Shown here: piece after piece, positions 19,516-29,876 of the stretch
How positions within the stretch are numbered: position 1 is the first letter of the stretch
Layout of the letters: the number at the start of each line of letters is the position of its first letter
Source: Anaerocolumna jejuensis DSM 15929
Lineage (GTDB): Bacteria > Bacillota > Clostridia > Lachnospirales > Lachnospiraceae
Reading direction: 5' to 3'
Assembly (NCBI RefSeq): GCF_900142215.1
Contig: NZ_FRAC01000034.1
Coordinates: 5,664 to 69,663 of the forward strand
DNA: 64,000 nt
The notes under the pieces: model-generated
The model's input: the letters and a program-made list of their open reading frames with translations, nothing else
What the model was told of the DNA's origin: nothing
Databases searched by the model: none
Translations under genes and position numbers: made by a program

Positions 19516-19544
19516 ATTATATTTCAGTTTAGAAATATTTTCAA
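19516..19544 (-). promoter_or_regulatory. SigA promoter of tuf
   Basis: TTGAAA at 19539-19544, a 17-base spacer and TATAAT at 19516-19521 on the minus strand. A GC-rich hairpin (AATGGCCTCGGCCATT) lies in the leader between it and the tuf start. Confidence 0.75.
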
Positions 19545-19576
19545 GCACAATTAACGTTTCCACTTATATTTGTGGA

Positions 19577-21697
19577 CTAGTTCTTAACCTTTGCTGCAAG
19601 TACCTTTTCCTGTACGTTCTTAGGAACGGGCTCGTAGTTTGAGAAGAACATGGAGTAAGCACCACGTCCCTGTGTTCTGGAACGAAGGGCTGTGGAATAT
19701 CCAAACATTTCTGAGAGGGGTACAAATCCTCTGATAAGCTTTGTTCCATTGATATCTTCAGTGCCTTCGATACGTCCGCGGCGTGAACTGATATCACCGA
19801 TAACATCACCCATATAATCATCGGGAACTGTTACTTCTACTCTCATGATGGGCTCTAAAAGAACAGCCCCTGCTTTCTGCATCGCATCTTTGAATGCCAT
19901 GGAACCGGCAATCTTAAATGCCATTTCGTTGGAGTCTACTTCATGGTAGGATCCATCGAATACAGTCGCCTTAATACCAAGTACAGGATATCCTCCAAGG
20001 ATTCCGGCTTTGGTGGCTTCTTCAATACCGGCACCTACTGCAGGGATGTATTCCTTCGGGATAGCACCGCCTACAACAGTTGATACGAATTCAAAAGTCT
20101 TTTCTGCATTAGCATCCATGGGCTCAAAGCGAACCTTACAGTGACCATACTGTCCGCGTCCACCGGACTGCTTTGCATATTTAGAGTCAACTTCCACAGA
20201 TTTTGTAAAGGTTTCTTTGTAGGCAACCTGAGGTGCACCTACATTGGCCTCAACCTTATATTCGCGCAGAAGTCTGTCTACGATAATTTCAAGATGGAGC
20301 TCACCCATACCGGCGATAATAGTCTGTCCGGTTTCTTCATTGGTGTAAGTTCTGAAGGTAGGATCTTCTTCTGCTAACTTCGCTAAAGATTCGCCCATCT
20401 TATCCTGGCCTGCTTTTGTCTTAGGCTCAATGGAAACCTCAATAACAGGTTCAGGAAATTCCATGGATTCAAGGATTACAGGAGCTTTCTCATCACAGAT
20501 AGTGTCACCTGTTGTGGTGCCCTTTAAACCAACTGCTGCTGCGATATCACCTGAGTATACCTTTTCCAGGTCTTCTCTCTTATTAGCATGCATCTGTAAG
20601 ATACGTCCAACACGTTCCTTCTTATTCTTTGTTGAATTAAGAACATAGGAACCTGCATTTAAAGTACCGGAATAAACACGGAAGAATGCAAGCTTTCCTA
20701 CGAAAGGATCGGCCATAATCTTAAATGCAAGAGCTGCAAAAGGCTCTTCATCAGAAGATGCTCTGTGTACTTCGTTACCTTCTTCATCCATACCTTTGAT
20801 ATCAGGGATATCGGTAGGAGCAGGCAGATATTCGATAACGGCATCCAATAACTTCTGTACACCCTTATTCTTGTATGCGGAACCGCAGGTTACAGGAATA
20901 ATACTGGTTGCGATCGTTGCTCTTCTAAGAGCAGCTTTTAATTCAGCTGTTGAAGGTTCTTCACCTTCTAAGAACTTCTCAAGCAATTCATCATCGGTCT
21001 CACAAATAGATTCGATCATGGCTGCTCTGTATTCCTCTGCCTTCTCTAACATGTCGGCAGGTATATCAGTGATGCTGATGTCATCACCCTTATCATCTTT
21101 ATAGTAATAAGCTCTCATTTCGAATAAATCGATAATGCCCTTAAACTCATCCTCTTTACCGATAGGTAATTGGATAGCTACAGGATTTTTGCCAAGTCTT
21201 GACTTAATCATGCTTATTACATTGTAAAAGTCTGCACCGGAAATGTCCATCTTATTAACGAAAGCCATTCTGGGTACGTGGTATTTGTCAGCTTGACGCC
21301 ATACAGTTTCTGACTGAGGCTCAACACCGCCCTTAGCGCAAAATACACCAACGGCACTGTCAAGAACACGTAAGGAACGCTCAACTTCTACTGTAAAGTC
21401 AACGTGTCCCGGTGTATCAATAATATTGATACGGTGACCAAGGGCTCCAGGCATGGGCTTATGCTCAAATTCCTGTGTCCAGTGACATGTTGTGGCGGCT
21501 GAAGTAATTGTGATACCTCTTTCCTGCTCCTGCTCCATCCAGTCCATAGTAGCAGTTCCTTCATGGGTATCGCCAATTTTATAGTTAACACCGGTATAGT
21601 ATAAGATACGCTCTGTAAGAGTGGTCTTACCAGCATCTATATGAGCCATAATACCGATATTTCTAGTTCTTTCTAACGGGTATTCTCTTCCAGCCAA
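19577..21697 (-). CDS. fusA: Translation elongation factor G
   Basis: GTPase of 706 residues that drives translocation on the ribosome. It starts with TTG after AGGAGG. G motifs [17 protein letters not shown] and NKMD are present, and domains II-V are complete ([30 protein letters not shown]). It lies between rpsG and tuf in the classic str order rpsL-rpsG-fusA-tuf. Confidence 0.99.
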   Translation of the reverse strand: MAGREYPLERTRNIGIMAHIDAGKTTLTERILYYTGVNYKIGDTHEGTATMDWMEQEQERGITITSAATTCHWTQEFEHKPMPGALGHRINIIDTPGHVDFTVEVERSLRVLDSAVGVFCAKGGVEPQSETVWRQADKYHVPRMAFVNKMDISGADFYNVISMIKSRLGKNPVAIQLPIGKEDEFKGIIDLFEMRAYYYKDDKGDDISITDIPADMLEKAEEYRAAMIESICETDDELLEKFLEGEEPSTAELKAALRRATIATSIIPVTCGSAYKNKGVQKLLDAVIEYLPAPTDIPDIKGMDEEGNEVHRASSDEEPFAALAFKIMADPFVGKLAFFRVYSGTLNAGSYVLNSTKNKKERVGRILQMHANKREDLEKVYSGDIAAAVGLKGTTTGDTICDEKAPVILESMEFPEPVIEVSIEPKTKAGQDKMGESLAKLAEEDPTFRTYTNEETGQTIIAGMGELHLEIIVDRLLREYKVEANVGAPQVAYKETFTKSVEVDSKYAKQSGGRGQYGHCKVRFEPMDANAEKTFEFVSTVVGGAIPKEYIPAVGAGIEEATKAGILGGYPVLGIKATVFDGSYHEVDSNEMAFKIAGSMAFKDAMQKAGAVLLEPIMRVEVTVPDDYMGDVIGDISSRRGRIEGTEDINGTKLIRGFVPLSEMFGYSTALRSRTQGRGAYSMFFSNYEPVPKNVQEKVLAAKVKN

Positions 21698-21810
21698 GGA
21701 AATTCCTCCTTATCTTAATAGTCGTCTGTAATCTAAAATCACAGAATTATTATTTCATACGCAGTTCCCTGCATGAGTCCAGGCTTAAGCCTGTGACCCA
21801 TATCAGAAGA

Positions 21811-22281
21811 TTACCAGCGATAATGTGCAAATGCTCTGTTCGCATCTGCCATCTTATGCATATCTTCCTTCTTCTTAACAGCAGAACCTGTATTGTTAGC
21901 AGCATCTAAAATTTCATTTGCCAGCTTCTCTTCCATGGTCTTCTCTCCTCTTTTACGGGAGTAGAGTGTTAACCAGCGAAGCGCTAATGCCTGTCTTCTG
22001 TCAGGTCTTACTTCGATTGGTACCTGATAGGTAGCACCGCCGATACGTCTTGCTTTTACTTCAAGAACCGGCATGATGTTGTTCATAGCTTCCTCAAAAG
22101 TTTCCGTAGCTTCTTTTCCTGACTTCTCTGCTACTCTTTCAAAGGCTCCGTACACAATCTTCTGTGCAGTTCCTCTCTTACCGTCTAACATGATGTTATT
22201 GATAAGCTTTGTTACAATCTTACTGTTGTAGATAGGATCTGCCAATACATCTCTTTTTTGTATATGTCCTTTACGTGGCAC
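21811..22281 (-). CDS. rpsG: 30S ribosomal protein S7
   Basis: Primary 16S rRNA-binding protein of 156 residues. The GTG at 22281 is chosen because GGAGG lies just upstream and it gives the canonical [15 protein letters not shown] start; a longer open frame extends 38 codons upstream without support. It ends with the usual [13 protein letters not shown]. Second gene of the str operon. Confidence 0.97.
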   Translation of the reverse strand: MPRKGHIQKRDVLADPIYNSKIVTKLINNIMLDGKRGTAQKIVYGAFERVAEKSGKEATETFEEAMNNIMPVLEVKARRIGGATYQVPIEVRPDRRQALALRWLTLYSRKRGEKTMEEKLANEILDAANNTGSAVKKKEDMHKMADANRAFAHYRW

Positions 22282-22567
22282 GTTTCTTCCCTCCTTAATA
22301 ATCCTTATTGCCCGGAAAACCAAATATTTCCCAGACAGGCAAAACAGGTTTTCCCTATTTGCCCTTATAAGTTTCCTTAAATCATCGGTACTCACCGCAA
22401 AATTTTAATTTTTGCTGTGTTCGCGCTCAGTTTAACTCATCTTTCAAATCTATTCCGTTGGTGAAACAAAGTGTTCTTCCTCTGCGGTGATAAAACGCGG
22501 CTCCCTTATTTTATCCCAATCTGAAATAAAAATTAATCCGGCACTTAATGATTAGCGAAAAACTTAA

Positions 22568-22987
22568 TTATTTACCTGCTTTAGGTCTCTTAGCTCCGTA
22601 CTTGGAACGAGCCTGTCTTCTCTTAGCAACACCTGCTGTATCCAATGTACCTCTGACGATGTGGTAACGGGTACCGGGTAAATCCTTAACCCTTCCACCT
22701 CTAATCAGAACGACACTATGCTCCTGAAGGTTGTGGCCTTCTCCGGGGATATAGCTTGTTACTTCGATTCCGTTAGAAAGACGAACTCTGGCGATTTTTC
22801 TAAGAGCTGAGTTAGGCTTCTTAGGAGTTGCTGTTCTAACTGCTGTACAAACACCTCTCTTCTGGGGTGAGGACACATCAGTAGATTTCTTGTTTAAGGA
22901 GTTAAATCCTTTTTGGAGAGCAGGAGAAGTAGATTTCTTCTCAACCGTCTTTCTACCTTTTCTAACTAATTGATTAAATGTAGGCAT
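22568..22987 (-). CDS. rpsL: 30S ribosomal protein S12
   Basis: Decoding-centre protein of 139 residues. It has the [12 protein letters not shown] start, the KKPNSALRK segment where streptomycin-resistance changes arise (lysines unaltered) and the [10 protein letters not shown] segment. RBS AGGAGG precedes the ATG. It is the first gene of the str operon. The 286-base gap to rpsG holds no gene. Confidence 0.98.
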   Translation of the reverse strand: MPTFNQLVRKGRKTVEKKSTSPALQKGFNSLNKKSTDVSSPQKRGVCTAVRTATPKKPNSALRKIARVRLSNGIEVTSYIPGEGHNLQEHSVVLIRGGRVKDLPGTRYHIVRGTLDTAGVAKRRQARSKYGAKRPKAGK

Positions 22988-23086
22988 TAATTTTCACCTC
23001 CTGGTTTTTGTTAAAATTCATTGAGCCGCTGCTTATTTACTTAAAATACACATAAATATTGACGCAATATAAAATCGCGCTTTATG

Positions 23087-23115
23087 ATTATACTTTATAT
23101 ATTTTTTTTTGTCAA
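23087..23115 (-). promoter_or_regulatory. Consensus SigA promoter of the str operon
   Basis: TTGACA at 23110-23115, an A/T-rich 17-base spacer and TATAAT at 23087-23092 on the minus strand, about 100 bases upstream of rpsL. Confidence 0.88.
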
Positions 23116-23230
23116 GTATTTTCATTTTAAAATCTCTTAAAGCCTATGTAAATCCATCTCTCTGGTGAGAAACCCATCCTTAATTTTCTTAAATAGTGCT
23201 TTCGTCAGACAGGAAAGTTATTCCTGCTGT

Positions 23231-25309
23231 TTACCGCACCGGGCAGGCTCCCGATTCACAATCGGCATCCAAAAGCTCGCTTTCTTCTCCTTTTTCCAAT
23301 TCCTGCAGCAAAGAATAGTCAATGGGTTTAATATTTTCTATCCGTTTTTCGTAATCTTCTTTGGTAGTAGATTCATAGGGAAGAAGAGGATAGGTCTCCT
23401 CCATAAGGGGTAAAAAGGTAATTCCCACCGCACAATTGAAATTCTGATAAAGCCACTCTGCAACCTCATCCCATTCATTCTCCCTTACGTGTACCGTTAT
23501 GCTTGTATTATGGTCTGTCCAGGCTTCCATGGTCAGCTTATATAGCTCCAGCTGTTCGATTGCTCCCACCTCATACTTTGTCTTGCCTTTTGGTGAGCGC
23601 ATTGGGAATTCAACTACCTTCACGCTGCAATCCTCATCACTTTGCCCAATCTCATTGTATATGGGGTATCCGCCCTGTACTTCAAGCATTTTTAATAAAG
23701 GGTCACTTGCAGAGATACGGACTCTTCTGATATAATACGGCGCATGAGCAAAATGAACTCCCGAACTGACACCGGGAAGATTGGATAAGGTCCCTTCCGG
23801 CTTTATTGTTGTCATCAGCTGCGGCTTCTTAATTCCAAGCTCTTTGCAATAGCGTTCCCCTTCCTCATGAACAGCCTTCCTAAGCTGGGAAAGGAGCTTT
23901 CTTAAGTCATTATATCCCATGCCGGTCCTGTTCACCATGTCCATCATACCGGTTAAAGATACTCCGACAATCCTGTCCTCCTGCATTACTTTATTCCAGT
24001 CAGGCAATTCCACATCCACAAGGGTCATCCTCAAAGTAATCCTTGCAGACAGCCTGATTGTATTGGTGAGGACCTCTGCATCAAGGGTATTGTCCTCCCT
24101 TACAAAGCTCAGCATATTATTTGTGGAAAGATTGCAGCACTGCCTTGACTGGAGCAGAATTTCACCACAGGGATTGCAGCCTTCAAAGCTATTTTTTCTC
24201 CGCAGGGCTTCACTGTTATTAATAAAACCAGGTTCACCGTTAATACGTATGGAATGAAGCATCTCCTGTATTTCCTGCTTTTGCGGTACACGGTTATAAA
24301 GGACGGAATTATTGCTCATCTTCCGGTGTGATATTTTGGTATTCTCCACCCATTGTCCGTCAACAATTTTATATATATCCCTTTTTGCCTGTTTGACCTC
24401 TTCATCCTCTTCATCACAGATTACCATCATTGCGCTTCTGCGGACGCCCCCGGATACGACATTCTCACTGATAATAGTTGCAATATCAAGGAGCTGAAGG
24501 GATTTTAAGCTGCCATTTGTTTCTGTTATCACTCCGTTGATTTTTTCAAACATCCTCATTAATGACTTATGTCCGGAAGCTCTCCCGCCAAAACGTATAA
24601 GGCGTTCCCCTTCCGGCCTGACATAGCTGTAATCAATGATGATTTCAGTAATATTTCCGTATTTCTCCCGGGTAATAAACTCAAAGTACAATTCAAGTCC
24701 TTTGCACCAGCCTTCTTTGCTGTCACCGATAAGCATTGTAGCAGTGTTTCCATCTATGGTAATAGCCGTATTCTCTCTTTCTTCCTTTGAAAGTTTAAAT
24801 CGGAGGCTTTCATCATACCTGTCCTTCAAATCAATGCTTCTCACGAAGGGAAATCCTGTTAATGCATCTTTTTTAATGCGTACACCAACTCCACAGCCTA
24901 ACATCAGAAGATAAAAAACCTCGGTAAAATCCTTCAGATTTTCAAGTGTTATAAAACTGCAGTTATAATTTGATAAGGGATATTCCTTTACAATCTCGGT
25001 CCCTCCCATATAGAGGGTTCTGCCGGAAGGAAATGTCCTTAGGTTAAAAAGAGCATCAAAAAAAATCTCCGCCTCTTTTCTTTCTTCCTCCCAGTCTACC
25101 TTCATACCATGCTTTTCCTTATAGTCAACTTCCAGCATTATATTGTAATTGACAGTGCGGCAGACAGTTTCAAACCAGTTCTCTCTTCTGCCTTTTTGAT
25201 TTATGTATCTGGAGTAGGTCCTTAAATATACAAATTCCCCAATTCCCTTTAAAGGGTTTTCTGCCTCCTGGTACTTTGATAAAAAATCCTTTGATAACAG
25301 TTCTTTCAT
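23231..25309 (-). CDS. nrdJ: Adenosylcobalamin-dependent ribonucleoside-triphosphate reductase (class II)
   Basis: Monomeric B12-dependent ribonucleotide reductase of 692 residues, close to the Lactobacillus leichmannii enzyme. Visible are redox Cys117 (SNYNCSF), the thiyl-radical Cys381 and Glu383 in NPCGEI, partner redox Cys392 and a C-terminal reducing pair (CESGAC, near the end). The start MKELLSKDF at 25309 is preferred; its ribosome binding site GGGAG is contributed by a dispersed repeat, and the longer open frame would be repeat-encoded. Expression is probably controlled by NrdR (two boxes at 25516-25562). No cobalamin riboswitch was seen. Confidence 0.95.
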   Translation of the reverse strand: MKELLSKDFLSKYQEAENPLKGIGEFVYLRTYSRYINQKGRRENWFETVCRTVNYNIMLEVDYKEKHGMKVDWEEERKEAEIFFDALFNLRTFPSGRTLYMGGTEIVKEYPLSNYNCSFITLENLKDFTEVFYLLMLGCGVGVRIKKDALTGFPFVRSIDLKDRYDESLRFKLSKEERENTAITIDGNTATMLIGDSKEGWCKGLELYFEFITREKYGNITEIIIDYSYVRPEGERLIRFGGRASGHKSLMRMFEKINGVITETNGSLKSLQLLDIATIISENVVSGGVRRSAMMVICDEEDEEVKQAKRDIYKIVDGQWVENTKISHRKMSNNSVLYNRVPQKQEIQEMLHSIRINGEPGFINNSEALRRKNSFEGCNPCGEILLQSRQCCNLSTNNMLSFVREDNTLDAEVLTNTIRLSARITLRMTLVDVELPDWNKVMQEDRIVGVSLTGMMDMVNRTGMGYNDLRKLLSQLRKAVHEEGERYCKELGIKKPQLMTTIKPEGTLSNLPGVSSGVHFAHAPYYIRRVRISASDPLLKMLEVQGGYPIYNEIGQSDEDCSVKVVEFPMRSPKGKTKYEVGAIEQLELYKLTMEAWTDHNTSITVHVRENEWDEVAEWLYQNFNCAVGITFLPLMEETYPLLPYESTTKEDYEKRIENIKPIDYSLLQELEKGEESELLDADCESGACPVR

Positions 25310-25314
25310 ACTTT

Positions 25315-25363
25315 GCTCCCATTGCATACCGTAGACAAGTCTGCGGTACTGCCATAAATAATG
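25315..25363 (-). repeat. Dispersed hairpin repeat supplying the nrdJ ribosome binding site
   Basis: Contains GCTCCCATTGCATACCG, the stem TAGAC/GTCTGCGGTA and CTGCCATAAATAATG, nearly identical to 1849-1900. Its edge reads GGGAGCAAAG on the minus strand directly before the nrdJ ATG. Confidence 0.85.
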
Positions 25364-25515
25364 TTCATTCACTCTAATACCCAAGTATCCTTTTTGAACC
25401 TTCCTTTGCTCTTACCAGACAGGTATTGCTAAGAGCATTTTTAAATAATGAAAGCAGAAAAAGCTACCTGACGGCAACAATATAAAAATCATAAATGTGA
25501 TAGGATCCATATCAA

Positions 25516-25564
25516 ATACTATATATAGTACCTATATTATATATTCATACAATATATATGTCAA
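25516..25564 (-). promoter_or_regulatory. nrdJ promoter with two NrdR boxes
   Basis: Perfect SigA promoter on the minus strand: TTGACA at 25559-25564, 17-base spacer, TATAAT at 25536-25541. A palindromic box ATACTATATATAGTAC at 25516-25531 matches the NrdR consensus core. A second box at 25547-25562 matches nine of ten core positions. Their centres are 31 bases apart, the three-turn spacing usual for NrdR sites, and they overlap the -35/spacer and the start point. Confidence 0.85.
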
Positions 25565-25675
25565 CTAGTCATGTAATCATTTTATTGAATGAAACCTTTT
25601 TCTGAAGTAGGTCCTTTACTGGAACACTGTATTCACTGGAATAATTCTATTCTAAAACAGCTTTCTACTTAACAG

Positions 25676-25880
25676 TTTCTTTGATGAAGCAGTTTCTTTG
25701 CTAAAACAGTTTCCTTGCTGAAGCAGTTCCTTTGCTGAAGCAGTTTCCTTTGCTGAAGCAGTTTCCTTACTGAAGAAGTTCTTTTGCTGAAGTAGTATCC
25801 TTGCTGAAGTAGTATCCTTGCTGAAATAGTATCCTTGCTGAAATAGTATCCTTGCTGAAATAGTATCCTTGCTGAAGCAG
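25676..25880. repeat. 17-bp tandem repeat array
   Basis: Twelve consecutive copies of a 17-base unit (consensus TTTCCTTGCTGAAGCAG, with one 18-base copy and a TATCC...AAATAG variant repeated three times identically). Degenerate copies extend both ways to about 25600 and 25897. The array lies in the 784-base gap between nrdJ and rpoC, upstream of the nrdJ promoter. Open frames through it are repeat artefacts. Confidence 0.92.
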
Positions 25881-26039
25881 TTCCTTTTCGAAGTTCTCCT
25901 TCTAAAAAAACTCCAGCGCAAAGCCATGGATAGCAGCTCATACGCTGGAGGTATATACCCTGCCATCTTTTAAAGTATTGCCCAATAATCCTGTATCATT
26001 CCTTATAGGGTACTTTTCAGATGTGCTATATGTTCACCA

Positions 26040-26084
26040 AAAATAAATAGGTGCCCACAAAAGTATTCACCTTTGTGGGCACCT
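26040..26084 (-). terminator. Terminator of the rpoBC operon
   Basis: A 13-bp stem, AGGTGCCCACAAA with TTTGTGGGCACCT, followed on the minus strand by ATTTATTTTT, ten bases past the rpoC stop. Confidence 0.92.
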
Positions 26085-26093
26085 AATGCTTTA

Positions 26094-29000
26094 TTATTTA
26101 TCAGAATCGTCTCCGGATTCCTCATCATCGAAATCTTCGTCCGATAAATCATCATCCTCGAATTCATCCAGTTCGATGCTGTCTAAATCATCATCCATGG
26201 CATCATCGGAATAATTAAAGTTCTGATAGTTGTCATCTTCAAAATCTTCTGAAAGAATTAACTCTTCTTCCATGTCACTGTCCAGCTTCACGGAGCGGTA
26301 TCTCTTCATACCGGTTCCGGCAGGAATTAATTTACCAAGGATAACATTTTCCTTCAGTCCGATTAACGGGTCAATCTTTCCGTTAATGGCAGCTTCTGTT
26401 AATACCTTGGTAGTTTCCTGGAAGGAAGCTGCTGAAAGGAAGGAATTCGTTGCCAAGGAAGCTTTCGTAATACCAAGCATTACTTGCTTTCCATCAGCCA
26501 GGGGAAGACCTTTGCTTTCTAATTCTTCATTGATATCATCAAATTCCAGAATATCTACCAGCTTACCAGGTAACAACTCGGAATCTCCGCTGTTTTCAAT
26601 ACGAACCTTCTTCAGCATCTGGCGAACAATAACTTCGATATGCTTATCATTGATTTCAACACCCTGTAAACGATATACGCGCTGAACTTCCTGAATCATG
26701 TAATCCTGAACGGCACGAACACCTTTTATCTTTAAGATATCATGAGGATTTACACTACCTTCTGTCAGTTCATCACCGGCTTCCAGAATATCTCCGTCCA
26801 ATACCTTAATGCGGGAACCGTAAGGAATCAGGTAGGTCTTAGCCTCTCCGGTTTCATTGTTTGTTACAATGACCTCACGCTTCTTCTTGGTATCCTTTAT
26901 CGTAACTACGCCGCCGAACTCTGCAATAATTGCAAGTCCCTTGGGCTTTCTTGCTTCAAATAATTCTTCTACACGAGGAAGACCCTGTGTAATATCATCG
27001 CCGGCAACACCACCAGTATGGAAAGTACGCATGGTAAGCTGAGTACCGGGCTCACCGATGGACTGGGCTGCAATAATACCAACTGCTTCACCCACCTGTA
27101 CGGCTTCGCCAGTTGCCATATTGGCACCATAGCACTTTGCACATACACCGATATGGGATTTACAAGTCAGGATTGTACGAATCTTTAATTTTGCATTCAA
27201 GCCCTGTTCCTGTATTTTCTTCGTAGCAACAATTTTTGCTGCACGCTTCGGTGTAATCATGTGGTTGGCTTTTACAATAGCTTCACCATCATCATCACAA
27301 ATAGTTTCACAGGAATATCTTCCAGAGATTCTCTCTTCCAGGCTTTCAATTACTTCACTGCCATCCGCAAAAGCTTTAATCCACATTCCCGGGGTTTCTT
27401 TACCTTCACAGCAGTCTACTTCACGGATGATAAGATCCTGGGATACGTCTACCAGACGACGGGTTAAGTAACCGGAGTCGGCTGTACGAAGAGCGGTATC
27501 GGAGAGACCTTTTCTGGCACCATGGGCGGACATGAAGTATTCCAAAACGTCAAGGCCTTCACGGAAATTGGACTTAATAGGAAGTTCCAAGGTACGTCCT
27601 GAGGTATCCGCCATAAGACCACGCATACCAGCAAGCTGTTTAATCTGCTTATCGGAACCACGGGCACCGGAATCCGCCATCATATAGATGTTGTTGTATT
27701 TATCAAGTCCTGTAAGAAGCGCCTCAGTAATATCATCATCGGCTACCTTCCAGGTATCAATAACTGCTTTATGTCTTTCATCCTCTGTCATAAGACCACG
27801 GCGGAAGTTCTTGGAGATTTCTTCAATCCTTGCTTCTGCTTCCGCAATAATAGTCTTCTTCTGAGGAGGAACGGTCATATCGGAAATGGATACGGTCATA
27901 GCTGCTCTTGTGGAGTATTTGTATCCCAGGGATTTAATAGCATCCAGTGTTTCCGCTGTCTTTGTAGCACCATGAGTATTGATGCACTTCTCAAGAATCT
28001 TCTTAAGCTGCTTCTTTCCTACATGGAAATCTATTTCAGGCACCAGGAAGCTATCCGGATTGCTTCTGTCTACAAATCCCAAATCCTGGCTGATAATTTC
28101 ATTGAAGATAAAACGTCCTAAGGTAGACTCAATAGTCTTAGTTTCTGTAACGCCTTCGCTGTTAACGCCTGTACGTCTTACCTTTATCCTTGCATGAAGA
28201 GTAATGGCAGCGTTTTCATAAGCTAAAATTGCTTCATTTACACTCTTAAAGATGTGTCCTTCTCCCAAATCTCCGGGTTTTTGTAAGGTCAGGTAATAAA
28301 TACCAAGGACCATATCCTGGGAAGGAACGGCTACAGGGCCACCATCGGAAGGTTTTAAGAGGTTATTGGGAGAGAGCAGTAAGAATCTGCACTCTGCCTG
28401 GGCTTCTACGGACAGAGGTAAATGCACAGCCATCTGGTCACCATCGAAATCGGCATTAAAAGCAGTACAAACAAGAGGGTGAAGCTTAATAGCCTTACCT
28501 TCTACCAATACCGGTTCGAAAGCCTGGATACCAAGTCTGTGGAGTGTTGGGGCACGGTTCAGCATTACAGGATGTTCTCTGATTACTTCCTCTAACACAT
28601 CCCATACCTCGGACTGAAGTCTTTCCACCATTTTCTTGGCAGATTTTATATTATGGGCAGTTCCCTTGGCAACTAATTCCTTCATAACGAAGGGCTTGAA
28701 TAATTCAATAGCCATTTCCTTGGGAAGTCCGCACTGATATATCTTTAATTCGGGTCCTACTACGATAACGGAACGTCCGGAGTAGTCAACACGTTTACCA
28801 AGTAAGTTCTGACGGAAACGTCCCTGCTTACCCTTTAACATATCGGATAAGGACTTTAAGGCACGGTTTCCGGGACCGGTTACCGGTCTTCCTCTTCTGC
28901 CGTTATCAATTAAAGCATCTACGGCTTCCTGAAGCATTCTCTTTTCATTTCTAACGATAATGTCCGGTGCTCCAAGCTCTAAAAGTCTCTTTAAACGGTT

Positions 29001-29822
29001 GTTACGGTTGATGATTCTTCTGTATAAATCGTTCATATCGGAGGTAGCAAAACGTCCGCCGTCCAACTGAACCATAGGTCTTAAATCCGGAGGAATTACC
29101 GGCACAACGGTAAGTATCATCCAATCCGGTCTGTTTCCGGATTCACGGAAGGCTTCCACTACTTCCAGTCTCTTAATGACTCTGGCTCTCTTTTGTCCGG
29201 TAAAATCCTTTAAGCCCTTTTTCAGCTCCTTGGATTCTGCTTCCAGATCAATTGCCATTAAAAGCTCCTGAATAGCTTCCGCACCCATACCGACGCGGAA
29301 TCTGTTTCCATACTTTTCGTAAGCTTCACGGTATTCTTTTTCATTGAGCACCTGTTTGTACTGTAAGTCACTGGTTCCCTTATCCAGTACAATATAGGAT
29401 GCAAAATAGAGTACTTTTTCAAGGGTTCTGGGGGATAAATCCAGAATCAGGCCCATACGACTGGGGATACCCTTAAAGTACCATATATGGGATACAGGGG
29501 CTGCAAGCTCGATATGCCCCATTCTCTCCCTGCGGACGGATGCTTTTGTAACTTCAACACCGCACCTGTCACACACAACGCCTTTATAGCGGATCTTTTT
29601 GTATTTACCGCAGTGACACTCCCAGTCTTTGCTGGGTCCGAAGATTTTTTCACAGAACAGGCCGTCTTTTTCAGGCTTTAAGGTCCTGTAGTTAATTGTC
29701 TCCGGTTTCTTCACTTCACCTCTGGACCACTCTCTGATTTTTTCAGGAGAAGCAAGGCCGATTTTTATAGCATCATAGGTTATATCATGACTACTTTGGT
29801 TATTTACTACTTCTGGCATCAT
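26094..29822 (-). CDS. rpoC: DNA-directed RNA polymerase subunit beta'
   Basis: Catalytic subunit of 1242 residues. It shows the zinc-binding segment [19 protein letters not shown], the active-site motif [12 protein letters not shown] and the second zinc site cysteines ([13 protein letters not shown]). The trigger loop region is intact. The ATGATG start has GGGAG upstream. The C-terminus is an acidic tail of about 60 residues rich in Asp/Glu. It is downstream of rpoB (54-base gap) and ends at a strong terminator. Confidence 0.99.
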   Translation of the reverse strand: MMPEVVNNQSSHDITYDAIKIGLASPEKIREWSRGEVKKPETINYRTLKPEKDGLFCEKIFGPSKDWECHCGKYKKIRYKGVVCDRCGVEVTKASVRRERMGHIELAAPVSHIWYFKGIPSRMGLILDLSPRTLEKVLYFASYIVLDKGTSDLQYKQVLNEKEYREAYEKYGNRFRVGMGAEAIQELLMAIDLEAESKELKKGLKDFTGQKRARVIKRLEVVEAFRESGNRPDWMILTVVPVIPPDLRPMVQLDGGRFATSDMNDLYRRIINRNNRLKRLLELGAPDIIVRNEKRMLQEAVDALIDNGRRGRPVTGPGNRALKSLSDMLKGKQGRFRQNLLGKRVDYSGRSVIVVGPELKIYQCGLPKEMAIELFKPFVMKELVAKGTAHNIKSAKKMVERLQSEVWDVLEEVIREHPVMLNRAPTLHRLGIQAFEPVLVEGKAIKLHPLVCTAFNADFDGDQMAVHLPLSVEAQAECRFLLLSPNNLLKPSDGGPVAVPSQDMVLGIYYLTLQKPGDLGEGHIFKSVNEAILAYENAAITLHARIKVRRTGVNSEGVTETKTIESTLGRFIFNEIISQDLGFVDRSNPDSFLVPEIDFHVGKKQLKKILEKCINTHGATKTAETLDAIKSLGYKYSTRAAMTVSISDMTVPPQKKTIIAEAEARIEEISKNFRRGLMTEDERHKAVIDTWKVADDDITEALLTGLDKYNNIYMMADSGARGSDKQIKQLAGMRGLMADTSGRTLELPIKSNFREGLDVLEYFMSAHGARKGLSDTALRTADSGYLTRRLVDVSQDLIIREVDCCEGKETPGMWIKAFADGSEVIESLEERISGRYSCETICDDDGEAIVKANHMITPKRAAKIVATKKIQEQGLNAKLKIRTILTCKSHIGVCAKCYGANMATGEAVQVGEAVGIIAAQSIGEPGTQLTMRTFHTGGVAGDDITQGLPRVEELFEARKPKGLAIIAEFGGVVTIKDTKKKREVIVTNNETGEAKTYLIPYGSRIKVLDGDILEAGDELTEGSVNPHDILKIKGVRAVQDYMIQEVQRVYRLQGVEINDKHIEVIVRQMLKKVRIENSGDSELLPGKLVDILEFDDINEELESKGLPLADGKQVMLGITKASLATNSFLSAASFQETTKVLTEAAINGKIDPLIGLKENVILGKLIPAGTGMKRYRSVKLDSDMEEELILSEDFEDDNYQNFNYSDDAMDDDLDSIELDEFEDDDLSDEDFDDEESGDDSDK

Positions 29823-29876
29823 CTGGCACTCCCTTTCATAGTAACGGACTTTCAGGTCCGTTCTTATTGCAGCAGA

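Noticed and set aside
25310..25530. Cobalamin riboswitch in the nrdJ leader
   Set aside because: No B12-box-like sequence was found; the leader has only a simple hairpin (TGCTCTTA/TAAGAGCA) and the dispersed repeat.
25652..25966. Tandem array resembling CRISPR and long open frames through it
   Set aside because: The 17-base units are contiguous without unique spacers and no cas genes are present. The frames arise because three 17-base units form a 51-base period without stops.
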